The notes: a model not told the origin generated them from the sequence alone. Counted from the first letter of the stretch, positions 24,266 to 34,108 are shown. The stretch: DNA of 36,687 bases from Dorea sp. (GCA_022769185.1 JALEKG010000026.1:1-36687); one strand, 5' to 3'. Numbers and translations are program-made.

Positions 24266-26701
24266 ATGGCTGCGAAGTCTAAGAAGCGTAAGAACACGCG
24301 AAAGACCAAAAAAACGAATACCCAGCCAAGTTTTGTCAAAGACGAGATCATAGTCTGGGTGACACTTGCAGTCAGTATCCTGATATTGATCAGTAATTTC
24401 GGAATTGCCGGGTTCGTGGGGGAGGCGATCTCAGAATTCCTGCTGAATGTATTTGGGTGGATTGCTTATGCCGTTCCATTTCTGTTATTTGGAGCTGTGG
24501 CATTTCTAGTGTCAAATAAAGAAAACAAGGCTGCATATTTCAAGATCATTACCGGTCTGATTCTTGTTGTACTGACGGGAATGTTTCTCGAACTGATCGA
24601 CGGACTGGGCGGTAAAATGGGAGAAGCACTGGTATCGGTACTGATACCTGCAATCGGAGTCGCCGGAACATATGTAGTCACAATTATATTGATGATTATC
24701 TGCATGGTTCTTATTACTGGAAAATCTGCATTGAAAGGTGTAAAAGCCGGAAGTGACAAAGCCTATGACAAGGCAAAAGAGGATGCCAGAAGAAGACGTG
24801 AACATGCAGAAGAGAAAAAGAAACGAAAAGAAGAACAGGCTAAAATGGAGGACAGCCGGATAATGAATGCCGGAAAAGTGAAGTCCTCTAAAAGAAGTGA
24901 CCGCCATGTAGAAGGGGTATCTTTTGACACGACAATCGCAAAGAAATCACCGGAAGTAAGAGAACTTCCTGTAGATCCGAAAGAGGCCAGAGGACCGCAG
25001 GAACCACAGTTTGTGATTCATCGTGCCCAGGCACAGGTGCCGTGGGATGAAGATATGGATGCATCGGAAGAATCTGAAATGAGAACCAATTCGTCTACAG
25101 TGGCTGAAAAAGAACATAGTTTAGAAGAAGAACCGGTTACACGAAAAAAGAAGACTCGTATGGGTGCTTCTGGAATTGCCGGAGAGGTTGCAGATGTTGC
25201 GGCTAGTGTTGCAGCAGATGCAGCAAAACCAAAACAGGCTTATAAGTATCCACCGATTTCATTATTAAAACGTGGAAAAAGAAGTGCCGGCGAATCAGAT
25301 GCACATCTTCGGGAAACAGCTATGAAACTGCAGCAGACGTTGCAGAATTTTGGTGTAAATGTAACCATTACAAATGTCAGCTGCGGCCCATCTGTTACAA
25401 GATATGAGCTTCAACCGGAAATGGGAGTGAAAGTCAGCAAGATCGTGGGACTTTCTGATGATATTAAATTAAACCTTGCCGCGGCTGATATCCGTATTGA
25501 GGCACCGATCCCCGGGAAAGCGGCGGTAGGAATTGAAGTACCGAATAAAGAAAATACAGCAGTCATGCTTCGTGATCTTTTAGAGTCCACGGAATTTAAA
25601 AACAGTTCTTCGAAAGTATCCTTTGCTGTCGGTAAAGATATTGGAGGAAAGACAGTTGTTGCAGACATTGCCAAGATGCCGCATCTTCTGATCGCAGGAG
25701 CGACGGGTTCTGGTAAATCCGTCTGCATTAATACACTGATCATGAGTATTCTGTACAAAGCTTCACCAGATGAAGTGAAATTGATCATGATCGATCCCAA
25801 AGTTGTGGAATTAAGTGTATATAATGGTATTCCACACTTGATGATCCCGGTGGTAACGGATCCGAAAAAAGCAGCAGGCGCGCTGAACTGGGCAGTTGCA
25901 GAGATGACCAGGCGTTATCAGGCATTTGCTGACTATCAGGTTCGTGATATGAAGGGATACAATGAAAAAATCGCAGGTATGCAGAATGCTGACGGTGATA
26001 AGCTGGAGCCAATGCCGCAGATCGTGATCATTGTTGATGAGCTGGCAGACCTGATGATGGTTGCACCAGGTGAAGTAGAAGAAGCTATCTGCCGTCTGGC
26101 ACAGCTTGCCAGAGCCGCAGGAATCCACCTGGTACTTGCTACCCAGAGACCATCTGTTAATGTCATTACAGGTCTCATCAAGGCGAATATGCCTTCCCGT
26201 ATTGCATTTTCCGTTTCCTCTGGTGTGGATTCCCGGACCATTATAGATATGAATGGAGCGGAAAAGCTGCTTGGAAAAGGAGACATGCTGTTTTATCCTT
26301 CCGGATATCAGAAACCAGCCCGTGTACAAGGATCCTTTGTAACTGACAGAGAGGTACAGCAGGTAGTAGAATATCTGCGGGAATACAACAGCAATGTTAC
26401 ATATAATGAAGAAATTGTAAATCATGTGAATACAAGTCAGGTTGGAGGAGCTTCGAACCTTTCCTCCGATGACGACAACCGTGATGTATATTTTGCAGAG
26501 GCAGGCCGACTGATCATTGATAAGGAAAAAGCATCCATCGGAATGCTTCAGCGTGCATTTAAAATAGGTTTCAACAGAGCAGCCAGAATTATGGACCAGC
26601 TCTTCGAAGCAGGAGTCGTTGGGCCGGAAGAAGGTACGAAACCGCGGAAGGTACTGATGTCTCCAGAACAGTTTGAACAGTATATTGAAGAAAATGAATA
26701 A
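24266..26701 (+). CDS. ftsK: DNA translocase FtsK/SpoIIIE
   Basis: It pumps chromosomal DNA through the closing septum, at division or into the forespore. About four membrane segments lie at residues 27-52, 58-82, 91-111 and 121-151. A charged, poorly ordered linker (about 152-320) follows, rich in Lys/Arg/Glu and Ala. The alpha domain begins near 325. The motor has Walker A GATGSGKS (478-485) and Walker [14 protein letters not shown] (587-599), with an [20 protein letters not shown] block. The C-terminal gamma winged helix (about 745-805) has [25 protein letters not shown]-like sequence that reads polar DNA sites. At 811 aa it is complete. The gene neighbourhood with tepA matches B. subtilis spoIIIE. 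GGGGGAG precedes ATG 24266. Confidence 0.96.
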   Translation: MAAKSKKRKNTRKTKKTNTQPSFVKDEIIVWVTLAVSILILISNFGIAGFVGEAISEFLLNVFGWIAYAVPFLLFGAVAFLVSNKENKAAYFKIITGLILVVLTGMFLELIDGLGGKMGEALVSVLIPAIGVAGTYVVTIILMIICMVLITGKSALKGVKAGSDKAYDKAKEDARRRREHAEEKKKRKEEQAKMEDSRIMNAGKVKSSKRSDRHVEGVSFDTTIAKKSPEVRELPVDPKEARGPQEPQFVIHRAQAQVPWDEDMDASEESEMRTNSSTVAEKEHSLEEEPVTRKKKTRMGASGIAGEVADVAASVAADAAKPKQAYKYPPISLLKRGKRSAGESDAHLRETAMKLQQTLQNFGVNVTITNVSCGPSVTRYELQPEMGVKVSKIVGLSDDIKLNLAAADIRIEAPIPGKAAVGIEVPNKENTAVMLRDLLESTEFKNSSSKVSFAVGKDIGGKTVVADIAKMPHLLIAGATGSGKSVCINTLIMSILYKASPDEVKLIMIDPKVVELSVYNGIPHLMIPVVTDPKKAAGALNWAVAEMTRRYQAFADYQVRDMKGYNEKIAGMQNADGDKLEPMPQIVIIVDELADLMMVAPGEVEEAICRLAQLARAAGIHLVLATQRPSVNVITGLIKANMPSRIAFSVSSGVDSRTIIDMNGAEKLLGKGDMLFYPSGYQKPARVQGSFVTDREVQQVVEYLREYNSNVTYNEEIVNHVNTSQVGGASNLSSDDDNRDVYFAEAGRLIIDKEKASIGMLQRAFKIGFNRAARIMDQLFEAGVVGPEEGTKPRKVLMSPEQFEQYIEENE

Positions 26702-26718
26702 GAAGGAGTTCATATAGG

Positions 26719-28017
26719 ATGAAGTGTAGGTATTGTGGACACGAGATATCTGATGGAGAACTGTATTGTGATAATTGCGGGAAAGAAGTCCGCATTGTTC
26801 CTGATTATAATCCATTGGAAGATATGTTAACTGCACAGATCAAAATAGCACTGGATGGAAATAACAGCCAGGAAGCTGATGATATGATATATGATTCAAT
26901 TAGAAATACAGATGACAGAAGAAATACCGGCAGAAGTGCAGTGAGAGAATCCGGTAGAAATATAGCAAGAAATACGGGCAGAAGTACAGGCGCCAATGCT
27001 GGTAGAAATACGGGTAAAAATACCGGAAAAAATGTCAGTAGAAATACTGGCAGACAGATGTCAGAGCGTGACCGCAGGAAACAGGCAGAACGCAGAAAAG
27101 CAGCCCGGCGCAGAAAGAAAAAACAAGCATTGGCTCTGGCTGCAAGTCTTCTTCTCCTTATTGGAATTGTAGGGATATTTGCCTATCAGACATCTTATAT
27201 AGGAGCTGTTAATAAAGGAAATAAAGCTTTAAATAAGAAAGATTATAATCAGGCTGAGCTATATTTTAAAAAAGCGATTACTAAGGATGAAGAAAGACCA
27301 GATGCCTATACCGGTTTATCGAAAGTCTATCTTGCACAGAATAATGATGATAAAGCAGAAAGTATCTTCCTGGATGCTATCGATAAACAGCCGGAAAATG
27401 TAGAGTTATATCATGCCTGTATACAGTTTTATATAGACAGTGATCAGAAAGAGGAAATTCCGTTACTTCTGGATGAAGCAAAAGACAGTATTACAGAAGC
27501 TCTATCACAATATATCATTAGTAAACCTAAGTTTAGTCTGGATGACAGTGAAACTTTTGACGATGTTCAGGAACTTACACTAACTGCGAAAGACGGTTAT
27601 ACTATATATTATACACTGGATGAGAAAGAACCTTCGATCAGCAGTACCAAATATACCGGACCGATTCAGATCGGAGAGGGGGAAACGGTAATCAAGGCAA
27701 TTGCAGTAGATCCTGACGGAATTCCCAGCCTTTCTGCTAAGAAAAGCTATATCGTAGAACTTCCAATCGAGGACGCACCAGCTGTATCGCCGTCTACCGG
27801 ACAATACGATTCTCCTGTACAGATCGAGATTATAGTGCCTGATGGATACGATGCGTATTACACTATGGATTGTACGGATCCTACAACAGCTTCTACGAAA
27901 TATACCGGACCGATTGATATGCCTGTAGGAGAAACAATTTTTAAAGCAATACTTGTTAATTCAGATGGACGCAGCAGCGGAATTACCACCAGAAATTATG
28001 TATGTGGTGGAAACTAA
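26719..28017 (+). CDS. Membrane protein with zinc ribbon, TPR and chitobiase-like C-terminal domains
   Basis: Function unknown. The order of parts is clear. A zinc ribbon comes first, with CRYC...CDNC (C3, C6, C17, C20). A disordered Asn/Thr/Gly/Arg repeat region follows (about 62-112; units such as RNTGR, GKNTG). Then come a very basic stretch (115-135), one membrane segment (about 136-157) and TPR-like helices (about 165-260; GNKALNKKDYNQAELYFKKAI). Last are two related beta domains (about 270-347 and 355-427). Each has YYT(L/M)D...P.......KYTGPI followed by a GET..KAI pattern, like the chitobiase/beta-hexosaminidase C-terminal (CHB_HEX_C) domain. The N-terminus is probably inside and the TPR and beta domains outside. 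AAGGAG precedes ATG 26719, 17 bases after ftsK, so it is probably in the ftsK operon. Confidence 0.8.
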   Translation: MKCRYCGHEISDGELYCDNCGKEVRIVPDYNPLEDMLTAQIKIALDGNNSQEADDMIYDSIRNTDDRRNTGRSAVRESGRNIARNTGRSTGANAGRNTGKNTGKNVSRNTGRQMSERDRRKQAERRKAARRRKKKQALALAASLLLLIGIVGIFAYQTSYIGAVNKGNKALNKKDYNQAELYFKKAITKDEERPDAYTGLSKVYLAQNNDDKAESIFLDAIDKQPENVELYHACIQFYIDSDQKEEIPLLLDEAKDSITEALSQYIISKPKFSLDDSETFDDVQELTLTAKDGYTIYYTLDEKEPSISSTKYTGPIQIGEGETVIKAIAVDPDGIPSLSAKKSYIVELPIEDAPAVSPSTGQYDSPVQIEIIVPDGYDAYYTMDCTDPTTASTKYTGPIDMPVGETIFKAILVNSDGRSSGITTRNYVCGGN

Positions 28018-28040
28018 ATCATACAACTGCTTTTTTTCTC

Positions 28041-28069
28041 TTGATAAAATCTATCGTGGGTATTATCAT
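28041..28069 (+). promoter_or_regulatory. Promoter of nfnAB
   Basis: TTGATA (28041-28046) and TATCAT (28064-28069) are 17 bases apart, 33 bases before the nfnA start. No terminator hairpin is seen between the preceding gene and this promoter. Confidence 0.6.
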
Positions 28070-28102
28070 AGAGTTAATAATGGAAAAATAGGAGGAAACA
28101 AG

Positions 28103-28990
28103 ATGTATAAGATATTAAGAGCAGAGCAGTTAACTGCTAACATCTTTCTTATGGATGTAGAAGCTCCTCGTGTTGCAAGACATTGCGAACCAGGACAGTT
28201 TGTCATCGTAAAGATGGATGAAAAAGGAGAAAGAATCCCTCTTACTATCTGTGATTATGACAGAGAAGCGGGAACCATTACCATTATTTTCCAGCCGGTT
28301 GGCGCATCAACAATGAAGATGAAAGAATTAAAAGCAGGAGATTCTTTCCGTGATTTCACAGGCCCTCTTGGAAATCCTTCCGAACTGATCGAGGAAGATA
28401 TCGAGGAACTGAAGAAAAAGAAAATCCTGTTCGTCGGCGGTGGTGTAGGTGCTGCTCCTGTATATCCGCAGGTGAAATGGATGCATGAGCATGGCGTTGA
28501 TGTTGATGTTATCATCGGTTCTAAGACAAAAGATCTTCTGATTCTTGAAAAAGAAATGGAAGCCGTTTCCGGTAATTACTATCCATGTACAGATGATGGT
28601 TCTTATGGACATGCAGGTATGGTTACAACTATGGTGGAAGAGTTGGTTGAGAAGGGGAATAAATACGATGTCTGTGTAGCCATTGGACCAATGATCATGA
28701 TGAAGTTCGTATGTCTGCTTACCAAGAAGCTTGGTATCCCGACAATTGTCAGCATGAACCCGATCATGGTAGACGGAACTGGTATGTGCGGTGCATGTCG
28801 TCTCCACGTAGGTGATGAGATCAAGTTTGCCTGCGTAGACGGACCAGAATTTGACGGACACCTTGTCAACTTTGACGAGGCAATGAAGAGACAGCAGATG
28901 TACAAGACAGAAGAAGGACGTGCAATTCTGAAATTACAAGAAGGCGACACCCATCACGGTGGATGTGGTCATTGCGGAGGTGACAAGTAA
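28103..28990 (+). CDS. nfnA: NfnA-type FAD/[2Fe-2S] subunit of ferredoxin-NADP oxidoreductase
   Basis: It is the small subunit of NADH-dependent reduced ferredoxin:NADP+ oxidoreductase, an electron-bifurcating enzyme. The FAD part has RIPLTICDYD (45-53). The nucleotide-binding part has FVGGGVGAAPVYPQ (110-123) and AIGPMIMMK. The cluster motif is D224-x4-C229-x2-C232-x11-C244: an Asp stands where PyrK-like proteins have the first Cys. This matches the Asp-1/Cys-3 [2Fe-2S] site described for Nfn. The tail GGCGHCGGDK has an extra CxxC (C288, C291). ATG 28103 has AGGAGG 7 bases upstream; the longer frame crosses the promoter. 295 aa. It shares one base with nfnB (TAATG). Databases often call it a sulfide dehydrogenase or PyrK-like subunit. 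Confidence 0.88.
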   Translation: MYKILRAEQLTANIFLMDVEAPRVARHCEPGQFVIVKMDEKGERIPLTICDYDREAGTITIIFQPVGASTMKMKELKAGDSFRDFTGPLGNPSELIEEDIEELKKKKILFVGGGVGAAPVYPQVKWMHEHGVDVDVIIGSKTKDLLILEKEMEAVSGNYYPCTDDGSYGHAGMVTTMVEELVEKGNKYDVCVAIGPMIMMKFVCLLTKKLGIPTIVSMNPIMVDGTGMCGACRLHVGDEIKFACVDGPEFDGHLVNFDEAMKRQQMYKTEEGRAILKLQEGDTHHGGCGHCGGDK

Positions 28991-30384
28991 TGGCAGATGT
29001 ATTAAAGAGAGTTCCAGTAAGAGAACAGGATCCAAAGGTTAGAGCAACAAACTTTGAAGAAGTATGTTATGGTTATAACAAAGAAGAGGCAATGGAAGAA
29101 GCTACCCGCTGCCTGAACTGCAAAAACGCAAAATGTATCCAGGGATGTCCGGTATCGATCAACATTCCGGGATTTGTTGCAAAAGTAAAAGATGGCGATA
29201 TTGAGGGTGCTTACAAAGTAATCGGTGAGTCCTCTGCACTTCCAGCTATCTGCGGTCGTGTATGTCCACAGGAATCTCAGTGTGAGAGCAAATGTATCCG
29301 CGGTATCAAAGGTGATCCGGTATCAATCGGAAAACTGGAAAGATTCGTTGCAGATTACGCACTTGAGAATGATATCAAACCAGCAAAAGCTGACAAGACC
29401 AATGGCCATAAAGTTGCAGTCATCGGTTCCGGTCCGTCCGGACTTACCTGTGCAGGCGATCTGGCTAAGCTTGGCTATGAAGTAACTGTTTTTGAAGCAT
29501 TACATGAACTGGGCGGAGTATTGGTATACGGTATTCCTGAGTTCCGTCTTCCAAAACAGAAAGTTGTAAAGAAAGAGATCGAAAAGGTAAAAGAACTTGG
29601 CGTTAAGTTTGAGACGAACGTAGTAATCGGTAAGTCTACAACAATCGATCAGCTGATGGAAGAAGAAAACTTCGAAGCTGTATTTATCGGCTCCGGTGCA
29701 GGTCTTCCAATGTTCATGGGAATTCCGGGAGAGACAGCGAACGGTGTATTCTCAGCAAATGAGTACCTGACAAGAAGCAACCTGATGAAAGCTTTTGATG
29801 ATTCTTACGATACTCCGATCGTAGCCGGCAAGAAAGTAGCTGTTGTCGGCGGTGGTAACGTAGCTATGGATGCTGCAAGAACCGCACTTCGTCTTGGAGC
29901 AGAAGTACATATCGTATATCGTCGTAGTGAAGCTGAGCTTCCGGCCAGAGTTGAAGAAGTACACCATGCAAAAGAAGAAGGTGTAATCTTTGATCTTCTT
30001 ACCAATCCAAAGGAAATCCTCGTGGATGACAACGGATGGGTAAAAGGCATGAAAGTAGTTAAGATGGAACTGGGTGAGCCAGATGCTTCTGGAAGAAGAC
30101 GTCCGGTTGAAATTCCTGGATCTGAATATGAGATTGAAGTAGATACGGTTATTATGTCTCTTGGAACATCTCCAAACCCGTTGATTTCTTCTACCACAAA
30201 GGGTCTGGAAATTAATAAGAGAAAATGTATCGTAGCCGAAGAATCGAATGGACAGACCTCCAAGGCCTGTGTATTTGCAGGAGGCGATGCAGTAACAGGT
30301 GCTGCAACCGTAATCCTTGCAATGGGCGCAGGAAAAGCTGGTGCTAAAGGAATTCATGAATTACTGTCCGCAAAAAACAAATAA
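28990..30384 (+). CDS. nfnB: NfnB-type large subunit (glutamate synthase small-subunit-like)
   Basis: It carries an N-terminal pair of [4Fe-4S] sites: C41-x2-C44-x4-C49-x3-C53 and C88-x3-C92-x5-C98-x3-C102. An FAD Rossmann motif IGSGPSG (about 145-151) and an NADPH motif VGGGNVAMDAARTA (about 286-299) follow. The sequence is close to the small subunit of NADPH glutamate synthase (GltD), and genes like this are often labelled gltA. No large GltB-like subunit is nearby, and it is fused by a one-base overlap to nfnA, so the Nfn role fits better. Product: NADPH from NADH plus reduced ferredoxin, or the reverse. 464 aa, full length; a terminator follows. Confidence 0.88.
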   Translation: MADVLKRVPVREQDPKVRATNFEEVCYGYNKEEAMEEATRCLNCKNAKCIQGCPVSINIPGFVAKVKDGDIEGAYKVIGESSALPAICGRVCPQESQCESKCIRGIKGDPVSIGKLERFVADYALENDIKPAKADKTNGHKVAVIGSGPSGLTCAGDLAKLGYEVTVFEALHELGGVLVYGIPEFRLPKQKVVKKEIEKVKELGVKFETNVVIGKSTTIDQLMEEENFEAVFIGSGAGLPMFMGIPGETANGVFSANEYLTRSNLMKAFDDSYDTPIVAGKKVAVVGGGNVAMDAARTALRLGAEVHIVYRRSEAELPARVEEVHHAKEEGVIFDLLTNPKEILVDDNGWVKGMKVVKMELGEPDASGRRRPVEIPGSEYEIEVDTVIMSLGTSPNPLISSTTKGLEINKRKCIVAEESNGQTSKACVFAGGDAVTGAATVILAMGAGKAGAKGIHELLSAKNK

Positions 30385-30405
30385 ATCTATTCTATGATAT
30401 TTTTC

Positions 30406-30453
30406 GTCCCTGTTTCACGGATGCAAGTTCATCTGTGGAATAGGGACTTTTTT
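30406..30453 (+). terminator. Intrinsic terminator after nfnB
   Basis: GTCCCT (30406-30411) pairs with AGGGAC (30442-30447), with TTTCAC/GTGGAA and further pairs inside, followed by a run of T. Confidence 0.85.
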
Positions 30454-30477
30454 ACTCTATACCAAAAGTCAGATCTG

Positions 30478-30486
30478 TGGTATGAT
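30478..30486 (+). promoter_or_regulatory. Possible extended -10 promoter of the ZIP gene
   Basis: TGG-TATGAT (30478-30486) resembles an extended -10. A clear -35 is lacking. It lies 37 bases before the start codon and just after the nfnB terminator. Confidence 0.35.
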
Positions 30487-30522
30487 TAATTCAAATGTTT
30501 TTGGAAAAAGTGAGGGGATTTT

Positions 30523-31296
30523 ATGACAATATTCATTGGTTTAATCATTCCTTTTATCGGGACTACATTGGGGGCGGCGTGTGTTTTATTTCTTCAAAAT
30601 GAGCTGAAGCCAGTGATTCAAAAGTCACTGCTTGGATTTGCTGCGGGTGTTATGGTAGCTGCAGCGATATGGTCTCTTTTGATCCCTGCAATGGAAATGT
30701 CAGAAGGCATGGGAAAACTGGCTTTTCTTCCGGCTGCGGTCGGGTTCCTTCTGGGAATTGCGTTTCTGCTTCTTCTTGACCGGATGATTCCACATCTTCA
30801 CCTGGGAAGTGATGAGGAAGAGGGTCCAAAGAGTTCTCTGAAAAAATCTACCATGCTGATTCTTGCCGTTACGATCCATAATATTCCGGAAGGAATCTCA
30901 AGTGGAGCTATCTTTGCAGGATTATTAACTCATAATTCGAATGTGACACTTGCCGGTGCATTTGCATTGTCTATCGGAATTGCAATCCAGAATCTGCCGG
31001 AAGGATTTATCGTCTCTTTGCCGATTCGAAGTGAAAAAGGACGCGGACGCGCATTTGCATCTGGTATGATGTCCGGAATTGTGGAACCGATCGCCGGTGG
31101 CATCACAGTTCTTCTGTCCAGATATCTTACACCGGCGCTTCCTTATCTGCTTGCATTTGCTGCCGGAGCTATGATCTACGTAGTCGTAGAAGAATTGATA
31201 CCGGAATCTGCTGAAGGCGAACACAGCAATATTGGAACTATCGGATTCGCAGTTGGTTTTGTCATCATGATGATTCTGGATGTAGCACTTGGATAA
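30523..31296 (+). CDS. ZIP family metal transporter
   Basis: A polytopic membrane protein of 257 aa with about eight hydrophobic segments. Two signature helices carry the metal site: HNIPEG (in TIHNIPEGISSG, about 125-136) and NLPEG (in IQNLPEGFIVSL). The variable loop between helices 3 and 4 has HLHLGSDEEEG, a His/acidic metal-gathering stretch. ZIP proteins bring Zn, Fe or Mn into the cytoplasm; the metal cannot be told from sequence. No Fur or Zur box was recognised upstream. The last helix (VGFVIMMILDVALG) ends within a few bases of the helicase gene region. Confidence 0.9.
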   Translation: MTIFIGLIIPFIGTTLGAACVLFLQNELKPVIQKSLLGFAAGVMVAAAIWSLLIPAMEMSEGMGKLAFLPAAVGFLLGIAFLLLLDRMIPHLHLGSDEEEGPKSSLKKSTMLILAVTIHNIPEGISSGAIFAGLLTHNSNVTLAGAFALSIGIAIQNLPEGFIVSLPIRSEKGRGRAFASGMMSGIVEPIAGGITVLLSRYLTPALPYLLAFAAGAMIYVVVEELIPESAEGEHSNIGTIGFAVGFVIMMILDVALG

Positions 31297-31345
31297 AATA
31301 ATTTATGAACTTGGATACAATCATCAGGAGGTTTTTTCACAGAAC

Positions 31346-33376
31346 ATGGAAAGCAATCATGGAGAATTATTTCTGCAAGAAGTAACAAAAAAGATCAGGA
31401 CCCGCATCGAAGAAGTAGATCTTTCATTGGTGGCCGGACAAAAAGACATCCAGAGTATGCATGAATATTACTGGGAAAACTATACAGAGATGGATCAATA
31501 TGGTTATGAGGATTTTGATAATCAGCAGGCTCTTCTGCATCAGGTAAATGACAATCAGGAAAAGTTAAAGCTTCGCCACAGGCTTAGGAAAATGCTGGAT
31601 GCTCCTTTCTTCGGGCGTGTGGATTTTATCTATGACGGAGAGGAGGAAGCAGAATCCTTCTATATTGGCATTGGCAATTTTGCACCGAAAGCCGGAATGC
31701 AGCCACTGATCTACGACTGGCGTGCGCCGGTGAGCGGACTTTTCTATGATTATGATAAAGGACCGGCTGCTTATGAGGCACCTGCCGGATTGTTAGAAGG
31801 AGAAATCGCTGCCAAGTGGCAATATAAGATCAAAAAAGGCAGGATGGTCTATGCATTTGAAAGTGATATGAAGATTGATGATGATATTCTAAAACAGGAG
31901 CTGGGTACCAACAGTGATGTACAGCTGAAAAATATCGTCCGTACGATCCAGAAAGAGCAGAATGCGATCATCCGGAATACCAAAGATAAGATCCTGGTGA
32001 TCCAGGGGGCTGCAGGAAGCGGAAAGACCTCCGTTGCACTGCACCGGATTGCTTATCTTTTGTACCACGACAGGGAACATCTGAAATCATCCAACATCTT
32101 GATCCTGTCACCAAACAGTGTGTTCTCTGATTATATTTCTCATATCCTTCCGGAACTTGGAGAGGAAAATGTGAAAGAAATGAGCTTTGATCTGTTCGCT
32201 TACCGTGAACTGAAAGGTGTAGCTGCAGATTGCGAAGACCGTTATGATCAGCTGGAGCGCATAATGAAATTCCCGGATGATGTCCTGCAGAAACGATATG
32301 AGGAAAAACAATCTGCAGCTTTTATCGGTATGATGGAAGGCTTCCTTGCACGTCTGGAAGATGAGCTGATGGATTTCCGAAAGATAGAGTACAAAGGAAT
32401 TAAGAAATCCGAAGAAGATCTGATTCATCTCTTCTATTTTAAATTCCAGAACACTCCGCTTCTGAAACGGATGGATGCTGTCATGGAATACTGCATTGAT
32501 GAATATGAGACTCTGTGCGGACGTGATCTTGGCGAGGAAGAGCGGGAAATCGTACAGGAAAAATTCGATAAAATGTATGTGACAAAAGATATCTATTCGA
32601 TCTATAACTGGCTGATGGAGGACTGCGGATATCCAAAACTTCCGGAGCTTGAATATGAAAAACGAAAACTGGAATATGAAGATGTCTATCCAATGCTTTA
32701 CCTGAAATACCGTTTGACAGGGAAAACAGTTCATAAGAACATTAAGCATCTGGTGATTGATGAGATGCAGGATTATTCTTATCTTCAATACGTGATTTTG
32801 AACCAGATCTTCCAATGCCGCATGACAATTCTGGGAGATAAAGCACAGACCCTTGATACAAAGATGCAGGATGTCCTGACCTTTCTTCCAAAGATCTTCG
32901 ATACCCATACCCGAAAGATCATTATGGACAAAAGTTACCGCAATACGGTAGAAATCGCAGAATATGCAGGAAAGATCAGCGGTATCACAGACCTCAAGCT
33001 TCTGAACCGGCATGGAAAAGAAGTAGAAGAACAGACCTTTGCGACAGTAGATGCTCTGTTAGATGAGATCCTAGTCCAAGTCAATCTGTCAGAAGAAGCC
33101 TATGAAACGGCAGCAATCATTACCATGACCGAAGAAGAAGCCAACGATCTCTACCGGCTTCTGAAGCTTCGCGGGGAAGAAGTACACTACATTAACCGGG
33201 ACAGTCAGACATTCCGGAAAGGACTGACGGTCACAACCTTCTACCTCGCCAAAGGGCTGGAATTCGATCAGGTATTCGGAGTATTCCAGAAAGAGAAAAA
33301 TCCAATGGATACACAGGCAAAATACATCTGCGCGACAAGAGCCCTGCATGAATTGTATATGTATGAACTATCATAA
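31346..33376 (+). CDS. helD: HelD-like superfamily I helicase (UvrD-fold ATPase)
   Basis: Walker A GAAGSGKT (221-228) and motif II VIDEMQDYSYLQ (about 470-481) are present, and the C-terminal motor ends with LAKGLEFDQVFG and ATRALHELYMY. The N-terminal part is helical (coiled coil) and is followed by FGRVDFIYDG and YDWRAPVSGLFYD, blocks typical of HelD and not of UvrD/PcrA. HelD binds RNA polymerase and frees stalled or inactive complexes. The open frame starts at TTG 31289, overlapping the ZIP gene, but the only good site is AGGAGG at 31326-31331. I therefore take ATG 31346 (676 aa) despite the long 14-base spacing. The start is the least certain part. B. subtilis HelD is longer (about 770 aa). 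Confidence 0.85.
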   Translation: MESNHGELFLQEVTKKIRTRIEEVDLSLVAGQKDIQSMHEYYWENYTEMDQYGYEDFDNQQALLHQVNDNQEKLKLRHRLRKMLDAPFFGRVDFIYDGEEEAESFYIGIGNFAPKAGMQPLIYDWRAPVSGLFYDYDKGPAAYEAPAGLLEGEIAAKWQYKIKKGRMVYAFESDMKIDDDILKQELGTNSDVQLKNIVRTIQKEQNAIIRNTKDKILVIQGAAGSGKTSVALHRIAYLLYHDREHLKSSNILILSPNSVFSDYISHILPELGEENVKEMSFDLFAYRELKGVAADCEDRYDQLERIMKFPDDVLQKRYEEKQSAAFIGMMEGFLARLEDELMDFRKIEYKGIKKSEEDLIHLFYFKFQNTPLLKRMDAVMEYCIDEYETLCGRDLGEEEREIVQEKFDKMYVTKDIYSIYNWLMEDCGYPKLPELEYEKRKLEYEDVYPMLYLKYRLTGKTVHKNIKHLVIDEMQDYSYLQYVILNQIFQCRMTILGDKAQTLDTKMQDVLTFLPKIFDTHTRKIIMDKSYRNTVEIAEYAGKISGITDLKLLNRHGKEVEEQTFATVDALLDEILVQVNLSEEAYETAAIITMTEEEANDLYRLLKLRGEEVHYINRDSQTFRKGLTVTTFYLAKGLEFDQVFGVFQKEKNPMDTQAKYICATRALHELYMYELS

Positions 33377-33496
33377 GCACTATAATTCTTGATCAAGGTT
33401 GGCCCGGGAGCGAAATCCACAAGTTCAAAGCTAGAAACAAGACGAAACTGAGAGTATGCAATGTTTGCAAATAAACAGGAGATAGATAAAAGTATT

Positions 33497-34108
33497 ATGA
33501 TTAAGAATATTATATTTGATATGGGAAATGTTCTCCTTGATTATAATCCGGATGTGTGTCTGAATCACTTTCTGGATCATGAGGAAGACCGGGCATTGAT
33601 TAAAAAAGAATTATTTCAGGGGCCGGAGTGGATTGACGGTGATCGTGGGATTCTGACAGACGAGGGGAAATATGAAAGTGTCAAAAATCGGATTCCTGAA
33701 CGCCTTCATCCGGCATTGAAAAACTGTGCGCTGCAGTGGCATATGTGTAAAGCACCGATACCTGGGGCAAGAGAATTCTGTGAATATGCGAAATCACATG
33801 GATACAGGATCTATGTACTTTCCAATGCCAGCAGCTCTTTCTATGATTATTTCCCGTCCTTTGCACCACTTGATTATTTTGATGGAATCGTGGTATCCTG
33901 CGATATTCATATCATTAAGCCGGATCGGGGAATCTATGAATATCTGCTGCAGCGCTACGATCTTGTGCCAGAGGAATGTTTCTTCATTGACGACCGGCCG
34001 GAGAATATTGAAGGTGCTAGACAAGTTGGAATGCATGGAGCAGTATTCAAGGGCGATTATGAAGAAGTGAAAAAGGAGTTACTCGCTACGAGGAGATATC
34101 ACTTATGA
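33497..34108 (+). CDS. HAD-superfamily hydrolase, IA subfamily (YihX-like)
   Basis: Motif I is FDMGNV: D-x-G instead of the usual D-x-D, the form seen in the YihX sugar-phosphatase/epoxide-hydrolase-like branch. Motif II is VLSNAS, the motif III Lys is in HIIKPD, and motif IV is FIDDRPENI, with the paired Asp. An alpha-helical cap lies between motifs I and II. The ATG at 33497 gives the usual start (MIKNIIFDMGNV), though AGGAG is 15 bases away; ATG 33461 in the same frame is the alternative. The stop overlaps the rlmH start by four bases (ATGA), so the two are coupled. The substrate is unknown, probably a sugar phosphate or similar. 203 aa. Confidence 0.82.
   Translation: MIKNIIFDMGNVLLDYNPDVCLNHFLDHEEDRALIKKELFQGPEWIDGDRGILTDEGKYESVKNRIPERLHPALKNCALQWHMCKAPIPGAREFCEYAKSHGYRIYVLSNASSSFYDYFPSFAPLDYFDGIVVSCDIHIIKPDRGIYEYLLQRYDLVPEECFFIDDRPENIEGARQVGMHGAVFKGDYEEVKKELLATRRYHL

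Noticed and set aside
25811-26836. A 341-codon open frame on the minus strand opposite ftsK and the zinc-ribbon gene
   Set aside because: It is antisense to strongly conserved coding sequence, has no ribosome-binding site or family resemblance, and arises from codon bias.
26930-27060. Repeated GGTAGAAATAC-like units near the zinc-ribbon gene
   Set aside because: They are in-frame coding repeats for Asn-Thr-Gly-Arg stretches, not an intergenic array.
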